Origin: Burkholderiales bacterium
GTDB taxonomy: Bacteria > Pseudomonadota > Gammaproteobacteria > Burkholderiales > Thiobacteraceae
Length of the DNA: 55,153 nucleotides
NCBI GenBank assembly: GCA_018781585.1
Contig: JADMJT010000051.1
Span: 36,356-91,508, forward strand
Direction of reading: 5' to 3'
Shown: positions 19,636 to 29,285 of the stretch, in pieces
How the letters are laid out: each line of letters opens with the position of its first letter
Numbering within the stretch: position 1 is the first letter of the stretch
The notes under the pieces: generated by a model
What the model was told of the DNA's origin: nothing
Seen by the model: only the letters and a program-made list of their open reading frames with translations
Database searches by the model: none
Program-made: the position numbers and the translations under genes

Positions 19636-19711
19636 TGGTGGGTGCTGACGGGTTCGAACCGCCGACATTCGCCTTGTAAGGGCGACGCTCTACCAGCTGA
19701 GCTAAGCACCC
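19636..19711 (-). tRNA. tRNA-Val (anticodon TAC)
   Basis: A 76-nt tRNA with encoded CCA. The acceptor GGGTGCT pairs with AGCACCC, the D-arm contains AGCTCAGCTGGTAGAGC, and the anticodon loop contains CTTACAA with TAC. It follows hupB by 95 bases and precedes tRNA-Asp. Confidence 0.97.
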
Positions 19712-19806
19712 AAAAAATTGGTTCCCGATCATGACCTACCCTGTCACGTCGAGAACGTTGCTTTGGCGGGCCTCGTCTATACCAACCCGAGCTCACCAAA
19801 AGCCCG

Positions 19807-20079
19807 CTAGTTTAGCGCATCTTTGAGCGATTTTCCAGCGCGGAATTTAGGAACTTTAGCCGCTTTGATTTTGATGGTGGCGCCGGTTTGCGGGTTGCGT
19901 CCATTGCGTGCTGCACGCTTGCCGACATAGAAAGTGCCGAAACCGACGAGTGTGACCATATTGCCTTTTTTCAATGCTTGTTGCACCGCTGCGACGGCCG
20001 CATCCAACGCGCGGCCTGCTGCTGCCTTGGATAGATCTGCGTTTTTGGCGATGGCGTCGATCAATTCAGTTTTATTCAC
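19807..20079 (-). CDS. hupB: DNA-binding protein HU
   Basis: A 90-residue HU/IHF-family nucleoid protein of the usual length. [18 protein letters not shown] forms the dimerisation helices and [21 protein letters not shown] is the conserved DNA-clamping arm. It lies just downstream of lon, a common order in proteobacteria, but has its own strong promoter. SD-like AAAAGGGGG lies about 6 bases before the ATG. Confidence 0.96.
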   Translation of the reverse strand: MNKTELIDAIAKNADLSKAAAGRALDAAVAAVQQALKKGNMVTLVGFGTFYVGKRAARNGRNPQTGATIKIKAAKVPKFRAGKSLKDALN

Positions 20080-20133
20080 GTGGTGCCCCCTTTTCGATTT
20101 GTATGTAGTGCGGCTTTAGATGCTGCACTGCGC

Positions 20134-20163
20134 TTTATAGCAGTCCGAAAAACACAGTGTCAA
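20134..20163 (-). promoter_or_regulatory. Sigma-70 promoter for hupB
   Basis: On the - strand TTGACA and TATAAA are separated by 18 bases. The start of transcription would be near 20127, about 48 bases before the hupB ATG. Confidence 0.7.
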
Positions 20164-20247
20164 GCACTGCGCGCGCAATCACCTGGTTAATCATTTTTTA
20201 AGCGCAAGCAAGAAAAATATTTTCCGTTGTGCGACACAATTGGCATG

Positions 20248-20281
20248 AAAAAAGCCGGATAAGCGGCCGCTTATCCGGCTT
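20248..20281 (-). terminator. Intrinsic terminator after lon
   Basis: A perfect 30-base palindrome (20252-20281, arms AAGCCGGATAAGCGG and its complement) lies 20 bases after the lon stop. On the - strand it runs into six T residues. It separates lon from hupB. Confidence 0.88.
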
Positions 20282-20300
20282 GCATCTCAATCACTTGAGG

Positions 20301-22709
20301 TCAGTGTTTCACGAAAGGGGTGGGTTTCTCCTCTACTTTCGTCGGCAGCGCCGACGCATCGTCTTCAGGGAGCGGCTTCGGTTTGCGCTCTAGCGCCATT
20401 TCAAATACTTGATCGATCCAGCGCACTGGATGAATATCCAATTTGTTCTTGATGTTGTCCGGGATGTCGACGAGATCCTTCGTGTTTTCTTGCGGTATCA
20501 ACACGGTCTTGATGCCGCCGCGATGGGCTGCCAGCAGCTTCTCTTTCAAACCGCCGATCGGCAATACTTCACCCCGTAGCGTGATTTCACCCGTCATCGC
20601 CACATCCGCGCGCACCGGAATATCCGTTAACACCGACACCATGGCAGTACAAAGCGCAATACCTGCGCTGGGCCCGTCTTTCGGGGTTGCCCCTTCCGGC
20701 AGATGAATATGGATGTCGTTGTTCTGGTAGAAATCCGCCGGAATGCCCAGCCGCTTGGAGCGGCTACGAACCACCGATAGCGCGGCCTGAATCGACTCTT
20801 GCATCACATCGCCCAGTTTTCCGGTAGTGATGGTTTTACCCTTCCCGGGGAGTTTGACCGCTTCGATCGTCAGCAACTCGCCGCCCACTTCGGTCCATGC
20901 CAAGCCGGTGACTTGTCCCACCTGATTGGCTTTTTCCGCCATGCCATAGCTGAAGCGACGCACGCCCAAGTATTTATCGAGATTGCGCGCACTGACAGTT
21001 ACTTTGTGGGCTTTCTTTTCGACCAGCAACGTTTTCACGACCTTGCGGCAAATTTTGGCGATTTCGCGTTCCAAGCTACGCACCCCAGCTTCGCGTGTGT
21101 AGTAGCGCACGATGTCGCGTAGTGCACTTTGGGTGACATTGATCTCGCTCGTCTTTAAACCATGTGTTTTGATCTGTTTCGCCAGGAGGTAATTCAGAGC
21201 AATGTTGATTTTTTCGTCCTCGGTATAGCCCGCCAAGCGAATTACTTCCATCCGGTCAAGCAGTGCAGGGGGAATATTGAGCGAGTTCGCGGTTGCGACG
21301 AACATCACTTCCGACAGGTCGAATTCCACTTCAACGTAATGATCGACGAAGGTATGGTTCTGCTCTGGATCGAGCACTTCAAGTAGCGCCGATGAAGGAT
21401 CGCCGCGGAAATCCATCCCCATCTTGTCTACTTCATCGAGCAGAAACAACGGGTTTCTCACCGCGACCTTGGTCATGCTTTGCAATATCTTGCCGGGCAT
21501 GGAGCCGATGTAAGTGCGGCGATGACCGCGAATTTCGGATTCATCACGCACACCACCCAGTGCCATGCGCACGAACTTGCGGTTGGTGGCCTTGGCGATC
21601 GATTGGCCGAGGGAAGTCTTGCCCACGCCGGGTGGCCCGACCAAGCACAGAATCGGCGCCTTGAGCTTGTCCACTCGCTGCTGCACGGCGAGATATTCAA
21701 TGATGCGCTCTTTCACCTTGTCGAGGCCGTAATGATCTTCATCCAAAATCGCTTCGGCATGGGTCAGATCCTTGCTGATCTTGGTCTTCTTGCGCCAAGG
21801 CAAATTCACAATAGTTTCGATGAAGTTGCGCACCACGGTGGCTTCCGCGGACATCGGCGACATCATCTTGAGTTTTTTCAGCTCGGCCATCGCCTTGGTA
21901 TTGGCTTCTTTCGACATGCGCGCATCCACGATGCGTTTTTCCAAATCATCGTTATCCGCGCCCTCTTCCAAGTCGCCGAGCTCTTTTTGAATCGCTTTGA
22001 CTTGCTCGTTTAGATAATACTCACGCTGGCTCTTTTCCATCTGGCGCTTCACACGGCCACGGATGCGCTTCTCCACTTGCAGGATGTCGATCTCGGCATT
22101 GAGCAAGCCGAAAAGATGTTCGAGCCGGGCATGCACGGCGAACATTTCAAGTATTTCCTGCTTCTGTTCAAGCTTGATGGGCAGATGCGCGGCGATGGTA
22201 TCGGCGAGCCGGCCCGCATCGTCAATGCTGGCCAGGGACGTCAAAATTTCGGGTGGAATTTTTTTATTAAGTTTGACGTATTGGTCAAACTCAGTGAATA
22301 CGCTGCGCATCAACGCCAGGGTTTCTTTGTCGGTCGGCGGTTCGATCTCAGCGATCTCCGCTTCGGCCGAAAAATGTGTTTTGGCGTCGATAAATTCTTT
22401 GATGTGCGCGCGCTGATTGCCTTCAACGAGTACTTTCACGGTGCCATCGGGCAATTTCAACATTTGCAAAATGCTCGCCACACTGCCGACATGATAAAGA
22501 TCGTCGGTGGAGGGCTCGTCCTTTGAGGCAGATTTCTGCGCCACCAAAAGAATGTGCTTGCCCGCCTCCATCGCGACTTCTAGCGCCTTAATGGATTTTG
22601 GCCGGCCCACGAACAGTGGAATCACAATATGCGGATACACCACCACATCGCGTAGGGGAAGCAAGGGAAGGGTTACACGATCGCCCTGGGTCTCTTGAGG
22701 TAAGCTCAT
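20301..22709 (-). CDS. lon: ATP-dependent Lon protease
   Basis: An 802-residue protein of LonA type. The N-terminal substrate-binding domain begins at [14 protein letters not shown]; the AAA+ module has Walker A in GPPGVGKTS and Walker B in FLLDEVDKM; the C-terminal protease domain carries the Ser-Lys dyad in [11 protein letters not shown] and [14 protein letters not shown]. Lon degrades misfolded and regulatory proteins in the cytoplasm. A sigma-32-like promoter lies just upstream, fitting heat-shock control, and a terminator follows. It is the last of the tig-clpP-clpX-lon series. Confidence 0.97.
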   Translation of the reverse strand: MSLPQETQGDRVTLPLLPLRDVVVYPHIVIPLFVGRPKSIKALEVAMEAGKHILLVAQKSASKDEPSTDDLYHVGSVASILQMLKLPDGTVKVLVEGNQRAHIKEFIDAKTHFSAEAEIAEIEPPTDKETLALMRSVFTEFDQYVKLNKKIPPEILTSLASIDDAGRLADTIAAHLPIKLEQKQEILEMFAVHARLEHLFGLLNAEIDILQVEKRIRGRVKRQMEKSQREYYLNEQVKAIQKELGDLEEGADNDDLEKRIVDARMSKEANTKAMAELKKLKMMSPMSAEATVVRNFIETIVNLPWRKKTKISKDLTHAEAILDEDHYGLDKVKERIIEYLAVQQRVDKLKAPILCLVGPPGVGKTSLGQSIAKATNRKFVRMALGGVRDESEIRGHRRTYIGSMPGKILQSMTKVAVRNPLFLLDEVDKMGMDFRGDPSSALLEVLDPEQNHTFVDHYVEVEFDLSEVMFVATANSLNIPPALLDRMEVIRLAGYTEDEKINIALNYLLAKQIKTHGLKTSEINVTQSALRDIVRYYTREAGVRSLEREIAKICRKVVKTLLVEKKAHKVTVSARNLDKYLGVRRFSYGMAEKANQVGQVTGLAWTEVGGELLTIEAVKLPGKGKTITTGKLGDVMQESIQAALSVVRSRSKRLGIPADFYQNNDIHIHLPEGATPKDGPSAGIALCTAMVSVLTDIPVRADVAMTGEITLRGEVLPIGGLKEKLLAAHRGGIKTVLIPQENTKDLVDIPDNIKNKLDIHPVRWIDQVFEMALERKPKPLPEDDASALPTKVEEKPTPFVKH

Positions 22710-22744
22710 GATTTATCTGCCTAAGTAAGAAGCTTGTTGATAAG

Positions 22745-22772
22745 AGATGGGGCCCTACCCGGTAATATCAAG
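22745..22772 (-). promoter_or_regulatory. Sigma-32 heat-shock promoter for lon
   Basis: On the - strand CTTGATA (22772-22766) and CCCCATCT (22752-22745) are separated by 13 bases. The heat-shock consensus is CTTGAAA-N13/14-CCCCATNT, so the -10 box is perfect and the -35 has one mismatch. Transcription would begin about 30 bases before the lon ATG. Confidence 0.75.
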
Positions 22773-22847
22773 TGCCAAGGGTAGGAAAACCCGAGAAGCA
22801 CCCGGGTTGGCGACGCCCGGTCCTTAAAATGGATAGCGGTTCGAGAG

Positions 22848-22872
22848 GGGATTACTTGAATCAAGTAATCCC
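22848..22872. repeat. Inverted repeat after clpX
   Basis: GGGATTACTTGA and TCAAGTAATCCC are perfect complements separated by one base, 6 bases beyond the clpX stop on the - strand. It can form a strong hairpin and may stabilise or end the clpX mRNA, but there is no T-run on the - strand side. Confidence 0.6.
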
Positions 22873-22878
22873 GGGGAA

Positions 22879-24138
22879 TCATGCGACGCGCGGCTGGTCG
22901 GCGTAAATGAGGAGCGGCTTGGATTTACCCTTGACCACTTCCTCGTCAACCACCACCTTCGTCACGTCTTTGAGCGAAGGTAACTCGAACATGATATCGA
23001 GTAAGGCATGTTCCATGATCGAACGCAGGCCACGCGCGCCGGTTTTGCGTTGCAGCGCCTTCTTCGCAATCTCATCGATCGCGCCTTCGCGGAATTCCAA
23101 TTCGACGCCTTCCATCGCGAAAAGTTTTTGATATTGCCGTATCAGCGCGTTCTTGGGTTCGGTGAGAATTTGCACCAACGCCTTTTCATCCAACTCTTCC
23201 AAGGTCGCGACCACCGGCAAGCGGCCGACAAACTCGGGTATCAAGCCGTATTTGATCAAATCCTCGGGCTCGACTTCGCGCAGCACTTCGCCGATCGCCT
23301 TGCGGTCGTCTTTGCTTTTCACTTGCGCACCGAAGCCAATGCCGCCCTTTTCGGAGCGGGCGCGAATCACTTTTACCAAACCATCGAATGCGCCACCGCA
23401 AACGAACAGGATATTGCCGGTATCGACCTGCACGAATTCCTGGTTCGGGTGCTTGCGCCCACCTTGCGGCGGCACCGAGGCAATGGTGCCTTCGATCAAC
23501 TTCAGTAATGCTTGTTGCACGCCCTCGCCCGACACATCGCGAGTAATCGAGGGGTTATCCGACTTGCGTGAAATTTTATCGATCTCGTCAATATAAACGA
23601 TGCCTTGCTGCGCCTTCTCTACGTTGTAGTCGCACTTTTGCAGCAGCTTCTGAATGATGTTCTCGACGTCTTCGCCCACATAGCCAGCTTCGGTCAGGGT
23701 AGTCGCATCGGCGATCACGAAAGGCACATTCAGGAGGCGCGCCAAGGTTTGCGCGAGCAGCGTCTTGCCCGAACCGGTGGGACCGATTAATAGGATATTG
23801 CTCTTCGAGAGCTCGACCTCATCGGCCTTGGGTTGGGTTTTGAGGCGCTTGTAGTGGTTATACACAGCGACCGACAAAATCTTTTTCGCCACGCTTTGGC
23901 CGATTACATATTGATCGAGGATTTGGCAAATCTCGGCCGGAGTCGGCAACTCGGTACCCGCGCCCTTCCCGCCTTGGTCGCCTTGAATCTCTTCGCGAAT
24001 GATGTCATTGCATAAATCGACGCATTCGTCACAAATAAAGACCGATGGACCGGCGATGAGCTTGCGCACTTCATGCTGGCTTTTGCCGCAGAAGGAGCAG
24101 TAGAGAAGCTTGTCGGTGCTAACGGTTTTGTCGTTCAT
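22879..24138 (-). CDS. clpX: ClpX ATPase subunit of the ClpXP protease
   Basis: A 419-residue protein. ATG 24138 gives the usual N-terminus ([19 protein letters not shown]); a longer reading to 24198 would intrude on clpP. The zinc-binding domain has CSFC and CDEC; Walker A is GPTGSGKT; Walker B is [10 protein letters not shown]; and GIGFGA near residue 270 is the IGF loop that docks on ClpP. ClpX unfolds substrates and feeds them to ClpP. It lies 31 bases after clpP and is probably co-transcribed with it. Confidence 0.97.
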   Translation of the reverse strand: MNDKTVSTDKLLYCSFCGKSQHEVRKLIAGPSVFICDECVDLCNDIIREEIQGDQGGKGAGTELPTPAEICQILDQYVIGQSVAKKILSVAVYNHYKRLKTQPKADEVELSKSNILLIGPTGSGKTLLAQTLARLLNVPFVIADATTLTEAGYVGEDVENIIQKLLQKCDYNVEKAQQGIVYIDEIDKISRKSDNPSITRDVSGEGVQQALLKLIEGTIASVPPQGGRKHPNQEFVQVDTGNILFVCGGAFDGLVKVIRARSEKGGIGFGAQVKSKDDRKAIGEVLREVEPEDLIKYGLIPEFVGRLPVVATLEELDEKALVQILTEPKNALIRQYQKLFAMEGVELEFREGAIDEIAKKALQRKTGARGLRSIMEHALLDIMFELPSLKDVTKVVVDEEVVKGKSKPLLIYADQPRVA

Positions 24139-24169
24139 AGCCTTGCCCTTAAATGACGGTTTAGTGACA

Positions 24170-24820
24170 TTAAACCGAAGTTTCGCCTCGATTGACAAGC
24201 ACTTTGTCCACTAGGCCATAATTTACGGATTGATCGCCACTCATGAAAAAATCGCGATCGGTGTCGCGCTCGATCACTTCGATCGACTGTCCGGTATTCT
24301 TGGATAGAATTTCATTCAGCTGCGCACGCAAATAGAGAATTTCCTTGGCGTGAATCTCGATGTCCGACGCCTGACCTTGGAACCCCCCCATGGGCTGATG
24401 AATCATCACACGTGAGTTGGGCAGGCAGAAACGTTTGCCTTTGGCGCCCGCCGAGAGCAGGAAGGCGCCCATGCTGGCTGCTTGGCCTACGCACAGGGTG
24501 GACACGTCGGGCTTGATGAATTGCATGGTGTCGTAAATCGACATCCCCGCCGATACCGACCCGCCGGGCGAGTTGATATAGAACGAGATGTCTTTGTCCG
24601 GGTTCTCGGATTCGAGGAACAGCATTTGCGCCAATACCAGATTGGCGCTCATGTCGTTGACCACGCCAACTAGAAACACCACGCGCTCTTTCAACAGGCG
24701 CGAGTAAATATCATAAGCGCGCTCGCCACGACCGCTCTGCTCGATCACCATCGGGATGTACCCGAGCATCTTCGGATCGAAGCCGTTGCGGTCAGTAAAA
24801 TCCATGAAACGATCGATCAT
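24170..24820 (-). CDS. clpP: ClpP serine protease subunit
   Basis: A 216-residue protein. The catalytic triad is Ser in GQAASMGAF, His in [10 protein letters not shown] and Asp in RDTDRDFF. ClpP forms the tetradecameric chamber used with ClpX. The chosen ATG overlaps the tig stop as ATGA, which suggests translational coupling. Internal Met residues (6 and 18) are possible alternatives, and the mature protein probably begins later after processing. Confidence 0.96.
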   Translation of the reverse strand: MIDRFMDFTDRNGFDPKMLGYIPMVIEQSGRGERAYDIYSRLLKERVVFLVGVVNDMSANLVLAQMLFLESENPDKDISFYINSPGGSVSAGMSIYDTMQFIKPDVSTLCVGQAASMGAFLLSAGAKGKRFCLPNSRVMIHQPMGGFQGQASDIEIHAKEILYLRAQLNEILSKNTGQSIEVIERDTDRDFFMSGDQSVNYGLVDKVLVNRGETSV

Positions 24821-26124
24821 TTATTGATTCCCATCAGGTCGTCGAATGCAGTTGGTTTATCTTCCACCTGCGCTTGATTCAGGGCCCAGCTTACCACATT
24901 CTGTTCTAGCACCAAGGACTCCACTTCCGCGAGCCGAGTAGGGTTTTCGTAGTACCAAGCCACGACTTGCTCAGGCTTTTCGTAGCTCTCGGCATACTCA
25001 TCCACGAGCTTGCGCACTTGTTCCGGTTGCGCCTTGAGATCGTGCGTCTTAACCACTTCGGCCAAGATCAATCCCAAGGTCACGCGGCGTTGCGCTTGCG
25101 CTTCAAATAAATCTGCTGGCATCGGCATATTGTCAGCTTTGATACCACGCACCTCCATATCTTGGCGTGCGCGTTGTTGCAAACGCTCCACTTCTCCATC
25201 AATCAAGGCGCGCGGCACCGACAAGGGCGTGGCTTCGGTTAACGCCTGCATCACCTGCTCCTTTACCTTGTTTTCGACCCGCTTACTCACTTCACGTTCA
25301 ATGTTGGCGCGGACTTCAGCGCGCATTTTAGTCACATCACCATCCTCTACACCCAATGCTTGAGCAAGTTCCGGGCCAATCTCCGGCAAACGGGCGGCCA
25401 GGACACGATTCACCTTCACCTTAAACTGCGCGGATTTACCCGCCACTTCCTTGCCGTGGTAATCGGCGGGGAAAGTCAGATCGAAGGTCTTTTCCTCACC
25501 GGCTTTCATACCCTGGAGCGGACGATCGAAGTCGGCCAACGTCCGTCCTTCGCCAAGGGTGACGATATAACCTTGGGTCGCGCCGCCCGCAAACGGCTGG
25601 CCATCAATACTACCAATATAGTCGATATCTACTTGGTCGCCCTGCTGCGCGGCCCCCTCGCTCAGCTCGAAGCTCGCCCGTTGCTTACGCAAGATATCAA
25701 TAGTTTTATCGACATCCGCATCCGACACTTGAACCGTTGGGCGCTCTATTTTGGCGCTGGCGATACTGCCCACCACCACTTCTGGATACACTTCGAAGAT
25801 CGCGGTAAATTCCAATTGCTCGCCATTCACCGCATCGGCCGCCGCTTCGAAGCGCGGCATGCCGGCGATTTTTATTTTTTGTTCATACAAGGCGTCGCTG
25901 ATACCGCGGCTACCGGCTTCTGAAATCACTTCCTGACGCACTTGGCCACCATATTGCTGGGCGACCAGCTTCATGGGCACCTTGCCGGGGCGAAAGCCAT
26001 GAATCTTCGCGGTGCGCGCGATACGCTTGAGACGGTTTTCAATTTCCGCATCGATTTGCGCACGCGGAACGGAAATACGAATACGCCGTTCCAACTGCCC
26101 GATATTCTCAACCTGTGCTTGCAT
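24817..26124 (-). CDS. tig: Trigger factor, ribosome-bound chaperone
   Basis: A 435-residue protein of standard length. The N-terminal ribosome-binding domain contains the docking loop [12 protein letters not shown]; an FKBP-type peptidyl-prolyl isomerase domain (about 155-245) begins near [17 protein letters not shown]; and a long helical C-terminal chaperone domain follows. It catches nascent chains at the ribosome exit. It overlaps clpP by 4 bases, and tRNA-Leu lies 35 bases upstream on the same strand, probably on one primary transcript. Confidence 0.96.
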   Translation of the reverse strand: MQAQVENIGQLERRIRISVPRAQIDAEIENRLKRIARTAKIHGFRPGKVPMKLVAQQYGGQVRQEVISEAGSRGISDALYEQKIKIAGMPRFEAAADAVNGEQLEFTAIFEVYPEVVVGSIASAKIERPTVQVSDADVDKTIDILRKQRASFELSEGAAQQGDQVDIDYIGSIDGQPFAGGATQGYIVTLGEGRTLADFDRPLQGMKAGEEKTFDLTFPADYHGKEVAGKSAQFKVKVNRVLAARLPEIGPELAQALGVEDGDVTKMRAEVRANIEREVSKRVENKVKEQVMQALTEATPLSVPRALIDGEVERLQQRARQDMEVRGIKADNMPMPADLFEAQAQRRVTLGLILAEVVKTHDLKAQPEQVRKLVDEYAESYEKPEQVVAWYYENPTRLAEVESLVLEQNVVSWALNQAQVEDKPTAFDDLMGINK

Positions 26125-26159
26125 GATTTAATGTGTCCTTAAAAATTACGACTGGTATC

Positions 26160-26245
26160 TGGTGCGAAAGGGGGGACTCGAACCCCCACGGGGGTTACCC
26201 GCTGGAACCTAAATCCAGTGCGTCTACCAATTCCGCCACTTTCGC
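26160..26245 (-). tRNA. tRNA-Leu (anticodon TAG)
   Basis: An 86-nt class II tRNA with encoded CCA. The acceptor GCGAAAG pairs with CTTTCGC, a long variable arm (GGGTAACCCCCGT) is present, and the anticodon loop contains ATTTAGG with TAG. It lies directly before tig. Confidence 0.96.
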
Positions 26246-26269
26246 TAAACTCGACGTGAAAAATGGTGT

Positions 26270-26298
26270 ATTTTATTCGATTCGAGGGTTTCAGTCAT
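26270..26298 (-). promoter_or_regulatory. Probable sigma-70 promoter for tRNA-Leu and tig
   Basis: On the - strand ATGACT and TAAAAT are separated by 17 bases, with the -10 box 24 bases before the tRNA 5' end. The -35 matches TTGACA at four of six positions. Confidence 0.4.
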
Positions 26299-26342
26299 TT
26301 CTCTCTATTTTCCCTGTACTTACAACACTTTGCTGAGAATCT

Positions 26343-27161
26343 GTGGACTATCCGATCACCCATTACGAGAATTTTCCGGTCGCGTCCGTCCTGCTGCCAC
26401 GCCATCTGCGCCGCCCAATTCAGGTCATATATGCCTTTGCGCGCCAGGCCGATGATTTTGCCGATGAGGGCAATGACCCGCCTGAAGCGCGCTTGGCCAA
26501 GCTAAATCAGTTTCGCACTGAATTAGATCGGATAGAACGGGGCGAACTCGTCGAACAGCCGCTGTTCCACGATTTAGCGTTGATTATTCGTGAGCATCAG
26601 TTGCCTATTCAGTATTTCCGCGACCTGCTCGATGCGTTCAGTCAAGATGTGACCCAGACTCGATATCAGCACTTTGGTGAAGTCATGGATTATTGTCGCC
26701 GCTCCGCCAACCCAATAGGCCGGCTACTACTACACCTGTACCACGAGACCGATGCGCGCGCTTTGGCCTATTCCGACGGTATCTGTTCCGCACTCCAACT
26801 CATCAACTTTTTGCAGGACATTGCCATCGATTATCAGAAGGGGCGCATTTACCTGCCGCAAGATGAACTGGCACAATACGGCATCACCGAACAACAACTC
26901 GCAAACGGTGAGCCAAGCGGGCGATGGTGGCCATTCATGCAATTTCAAATTGAGCGCACGCGCAAACTGCTCCAAGCGGGCGCACCCTTGGGCAAACAAC
27001 TCAAGGGGCGCATCGGATTTGAAATGCGTCTGATCATCATGGGGGGAGACAGAATTCTTAAAAAACTACATGACGTGCAAGGCGATGTATTTCACGCGCG
27101 CCCGGTGTTAAAGCCCGCCGATTGGGCCTACATGATCTATCGCGCCGTAAGGGCCAAATGA
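26343..27161 (+). CDS. hpnC: Hydroxysqualene synthase HpnC
   Basis: A 272-residue isoprenoid synthase of the squalene/phytoene synthase family. The two Asp-rich motifs are RQADDFADEG (about 35-44) and INFLQDIAIDYQKGRIYLP (about 157-175). In the bacterial three-enzyme route HpnD makes presqualene diphosphate from farnesyl diphosphate, HpnC converts it to hydroxysqualene, and HpnE reduces that to squalene. The start codon is GTG, with a modest GAGA upstream. The stop overlaps hpnD as ATGA. Assignment as HpnC rather than HpnD rests on gene order and sequence feel. Confidence 0.9.
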   Translation: MDYPITHYENFPVASVLLPRHLRRPIQVIYAFARQADDFADEGNDPPEARLAKLNQFRTELDRIERGELVEQPLFHDLALIIREHQLPIQYFRDLLDAFSQDVTQTRYQHFGEVMDYCRRSANPIGRLLLHLYHETDARALAYSDGICSALQLINFLQDIAIDYQKGRIYLPQDELAQYGITEQQLANGEPSGRWWPFMQFQIERTRKLLQAGAPLGKQLKGRIGFEMRLIIMGGDRILKKLHDVQGDVFHARPVLKPADWAYMIYRAVRAK

Positions 27162-27991
27162 CGCCCGCCGAATACTGCCAAGAAAAAGCCGCACAAAGCG
27201 GTTCCAGCTTCTATTACAGCTTTTTATTCTTGCCGAAACCACGGCGTGAAGCGATTACCGCCTTGTACGCTTTCTGCCGTGAAGTAGACGACATCGCCGA
27301 TGAATGTGCCGATGCGAGCGTCGCCCGCACCAAACTCGAATGGTGGCGTACTGAGCTAGCCAAGACCTTCGCCGGTCAACCCAGTCATCCCGTCAGTCAG
27401 GCGCTGTTGCCCGCTATTCGTGCCTATGATCTGGCGCAGGAGCAATTCGAGGAAATCATCGACGGCATGGAGATGGATCTGCAATACGTACGCTATGCCG
27501 ATTTCAAAGCGCTGCAACTCTACTGCTACCGCGTCGCCTCGGTGGTGGGCCAACTCGCCGCCGCCATCTTTGGCTACAGTGATCGCAAGACGCTGAAATA
27601 CGCGCACGATCTGGGTATGGCGTTTCAATTGACCAACATCATTCGCGACGTGGGTGAAGACGCGCGCCGCAACCGCATCTACTTGCCGCAAGACGAACTC
27701 GCGCAATTCGGCGTCACTGAAAATGAGTTGCTGCAGGGTATTACGAGTGAAGGATTTCGTGCCTTGATGGCGCATCAAGTGGCGCGCGCACGCGCTTTCT
27801 ATCAACAAGCGCTGCAAGCCTTACCCCTGCAAGATCGGAAGAGCCAACGGCCGGGGTTGGTGATGGCGGCGATTTACCAGAAGTTGCTCAATGAAATCGA
27901 ACGCGACGATTTCCGCGTACTCCACCAGCGCATCACGCTGACCCCGCTGCGCAAGTTGTGGATCGCCTGGCACACTTGGGTGTTTAGTTAA
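27158..27991 (+). CDS. hpnD: Presqualene diphosphate synthase HpnD
   Basis: A 277-residue squalene/phytoene synthase family enzyme that joins two farnesyl diphosphate molecules. Asp-rich motifs are CREVDDIADE and QLTNIIRDVGEDARRNRIYLP. ATG 27158 overlaps the hpnC stop as ATGA and is favoured over an upstream in-frame start inside hpnC. The conserved start MTPAEYCQEKAA supports this. hpnE follows after 4 bases. Confidence 0.92.
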   Translation: MTPAEYCQEKAAQSGSSFYYSFLFLPKPRREAITALYAFCREVDDIADECADASVARTKLEWWRTELAKTFAGQPSHPVSQALLPAIRAYDLAQEQFEEIIDGMEMDLQYVRYADFKALQLYCYRVASVVGQLAAAIFGYSDRKTLKYAHDLGMAFQLTNIIRDVGEDARRNRIYLPQDELAQFGVTENELLQGITSEGFRALMAHQVARARAFYQQALQALPLQDRKSQRPGLVMAAIYQKLLNEIERDDFRVLHQRITLTPLRKLWIAWHTWVFS

Positions 27992-27995
27992 CGCT

Positions 27996-29285
27996 ATGTC
28001 CGTCGCAGTCATTGGCGGCGGTTGGGCCGGGCTCGCCGCCGCTGTTTCCCTTGCCGAACAAGATATCCCAGTCACGCTGTTTGAGAGCGCCGCCCAACTC
28101 GGCGGCCGTGCGCGGCGGGTGGCGATCAACGGCTTAACACTCGATAACGGCCAGCACATTCTGATCGGCGCTTATCGCGAAACTCTGCGCTTGCTCGCCA
28201 TCGTGGGCGTCGATGTGCACGCGGTTTGCTATGCGCCGTCGCTGACACTGCAAGTCGCACCGGCGTTTTATCTTAGCGCTGCGGCCTTGCCTGCACCTTG
28301 GCACCTTGGGTTCGGCTTGCTAAAAAGTCGTGGCATCCCATTGCGTGACAAGCTTTCCGCGATACGCTTTCTCGCTGCACTCAAGCGTGGTGTCTTTCGT
28401 GTCACGCCGGATTTTTCCGTTTCCACCCTGCTCGCCCAGCACCGACAAAGCCCGGCTTTGAACGATTATCTGTGGCATCCCTTATGCCTTGCCGCACTGA
28501 ACACGCCACCGCACTTGGCATCGGCCCAAGTCTTCGTCAACGTTTTGCGCGATGCTTTCTTTAGCGCGCGCGACGCGAGCCGGTTACTGCTGCCGCGCGT
28601 CGATCTCGGCCAACTTTTGCCGGATCCGGCGGCACATTTTATTACTGCACACGGCGGAAATATCCGCCTCAACCAACGCATTCAGCGAGTAGCGTTGACC
28701 GATAACGGATTCGCCCTGCATAGCGATCAAGGGATGGCGCAATTCGCGCAGGTAATCTGCGCCGTACCGCCGTTCCGCGTCCGCGATCTGCTCGGACAGC
28801 TCCCGCCTCTACAGCCGGTATTGGATCGAATTAGTGCGTTGCAGTATCAACCCATTTATACGGTGTATCTGCAATACGCTGCATCGATGCGCCTGCCCTT
28901 CCCAATGCTGGGCCTTTCCAAGACACTCAGCCAATGGGTGTTCGATCGTGGCGCCTTGTCCGGCCAGGCGGGTTTGATGGCTGTGATCATCAGCGCCGAA
29001 GGCGCACATGAAGCGCTGCCGCATGCGGCGCTGGCCGAGCAAGCAGCGCGTGAACTGCATGAACAACTCGGTTTCCCCGTACAAGCAAACTGGACACAAG
29101 TGATCGCGGAAAAACGCGCGACATTCGCCTGCCTGCCGTCACTCGCACGGCCGGACAATCTCACCCCCATCCCGGGGCTGTTTCTCGCCGGCGACTACAC
29201 CGCTTGCGATTACCCCGCCACACTCGAATCCGCGGTGCGAAGCGGGCTACAATGCGCGCTCGCGTTACAGAAAGCTATGCCATGA
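27996..29285 (+). CDS. hpnE: Hydroxysqualene dehydroxylase HpnE
   Basis: A 429-residue FAD-dependent amine-oxidase-like protein. The dinucleotide-binding motif is VAVIGGGWAGLAAAVSL at the N-terminus, followed by LGGRARR, and the C-terminal FAD contact is GLFLAGDYTACDYPATLESAVRSG. In the hopanoid pathway it reductively removes the hydroxyl group to give squalene. Its stop overlaps the next gene as ATGA. No squalene-hopene cyclase is present in the window. Confidence 0.92.
   Translation: MSVAVIGGGWAGLAAAVSLAEQDIPVTLFESAAQLGGRARRVAINGLTLDNGQHILIGAYRETLRLLAIVGVDVHAVCYAPSLTLQVAPAFYLSAAALPAPWHLGFGLLKSRGIPLRDKLSAIRFLAALKRGVFRVTPDFSVSTLLAQHRQSPALNDYLWHPLCLAALNTPPHLASAQVFVNVLRDAFFSARDASRLLLPRVDLGQLLPDPAAHFITAHGGNIRLNQRIQRVALTDNGFALHSDQGMAQFAQVICAVPPFRVRDLLGQLPPLQPVLDRISALQYQPIYTVYLQYAASMRLPFPMLGLSKTLSQWVFDRGALSGQAGLMAVIISAEGAHEALPHAALAEQAARELHEQLGFPVQANWTQVIAEKRATFACLPSLARPDNLTPIPGLFLAGDYTACDYPATLESAVRSGLQCALALQKAMP

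Noticed and set aside
22848-22872. Inverted repeat after clpX considered as a terminator
   Set aside because: The - strand sequence after the stem is CTCTCG, without a T-run.
24139-24198. A 20-residue extension of ClpX
   Set aside because: It would intrude on the clpP coding end, and the conserved ClpX start is at 24138.
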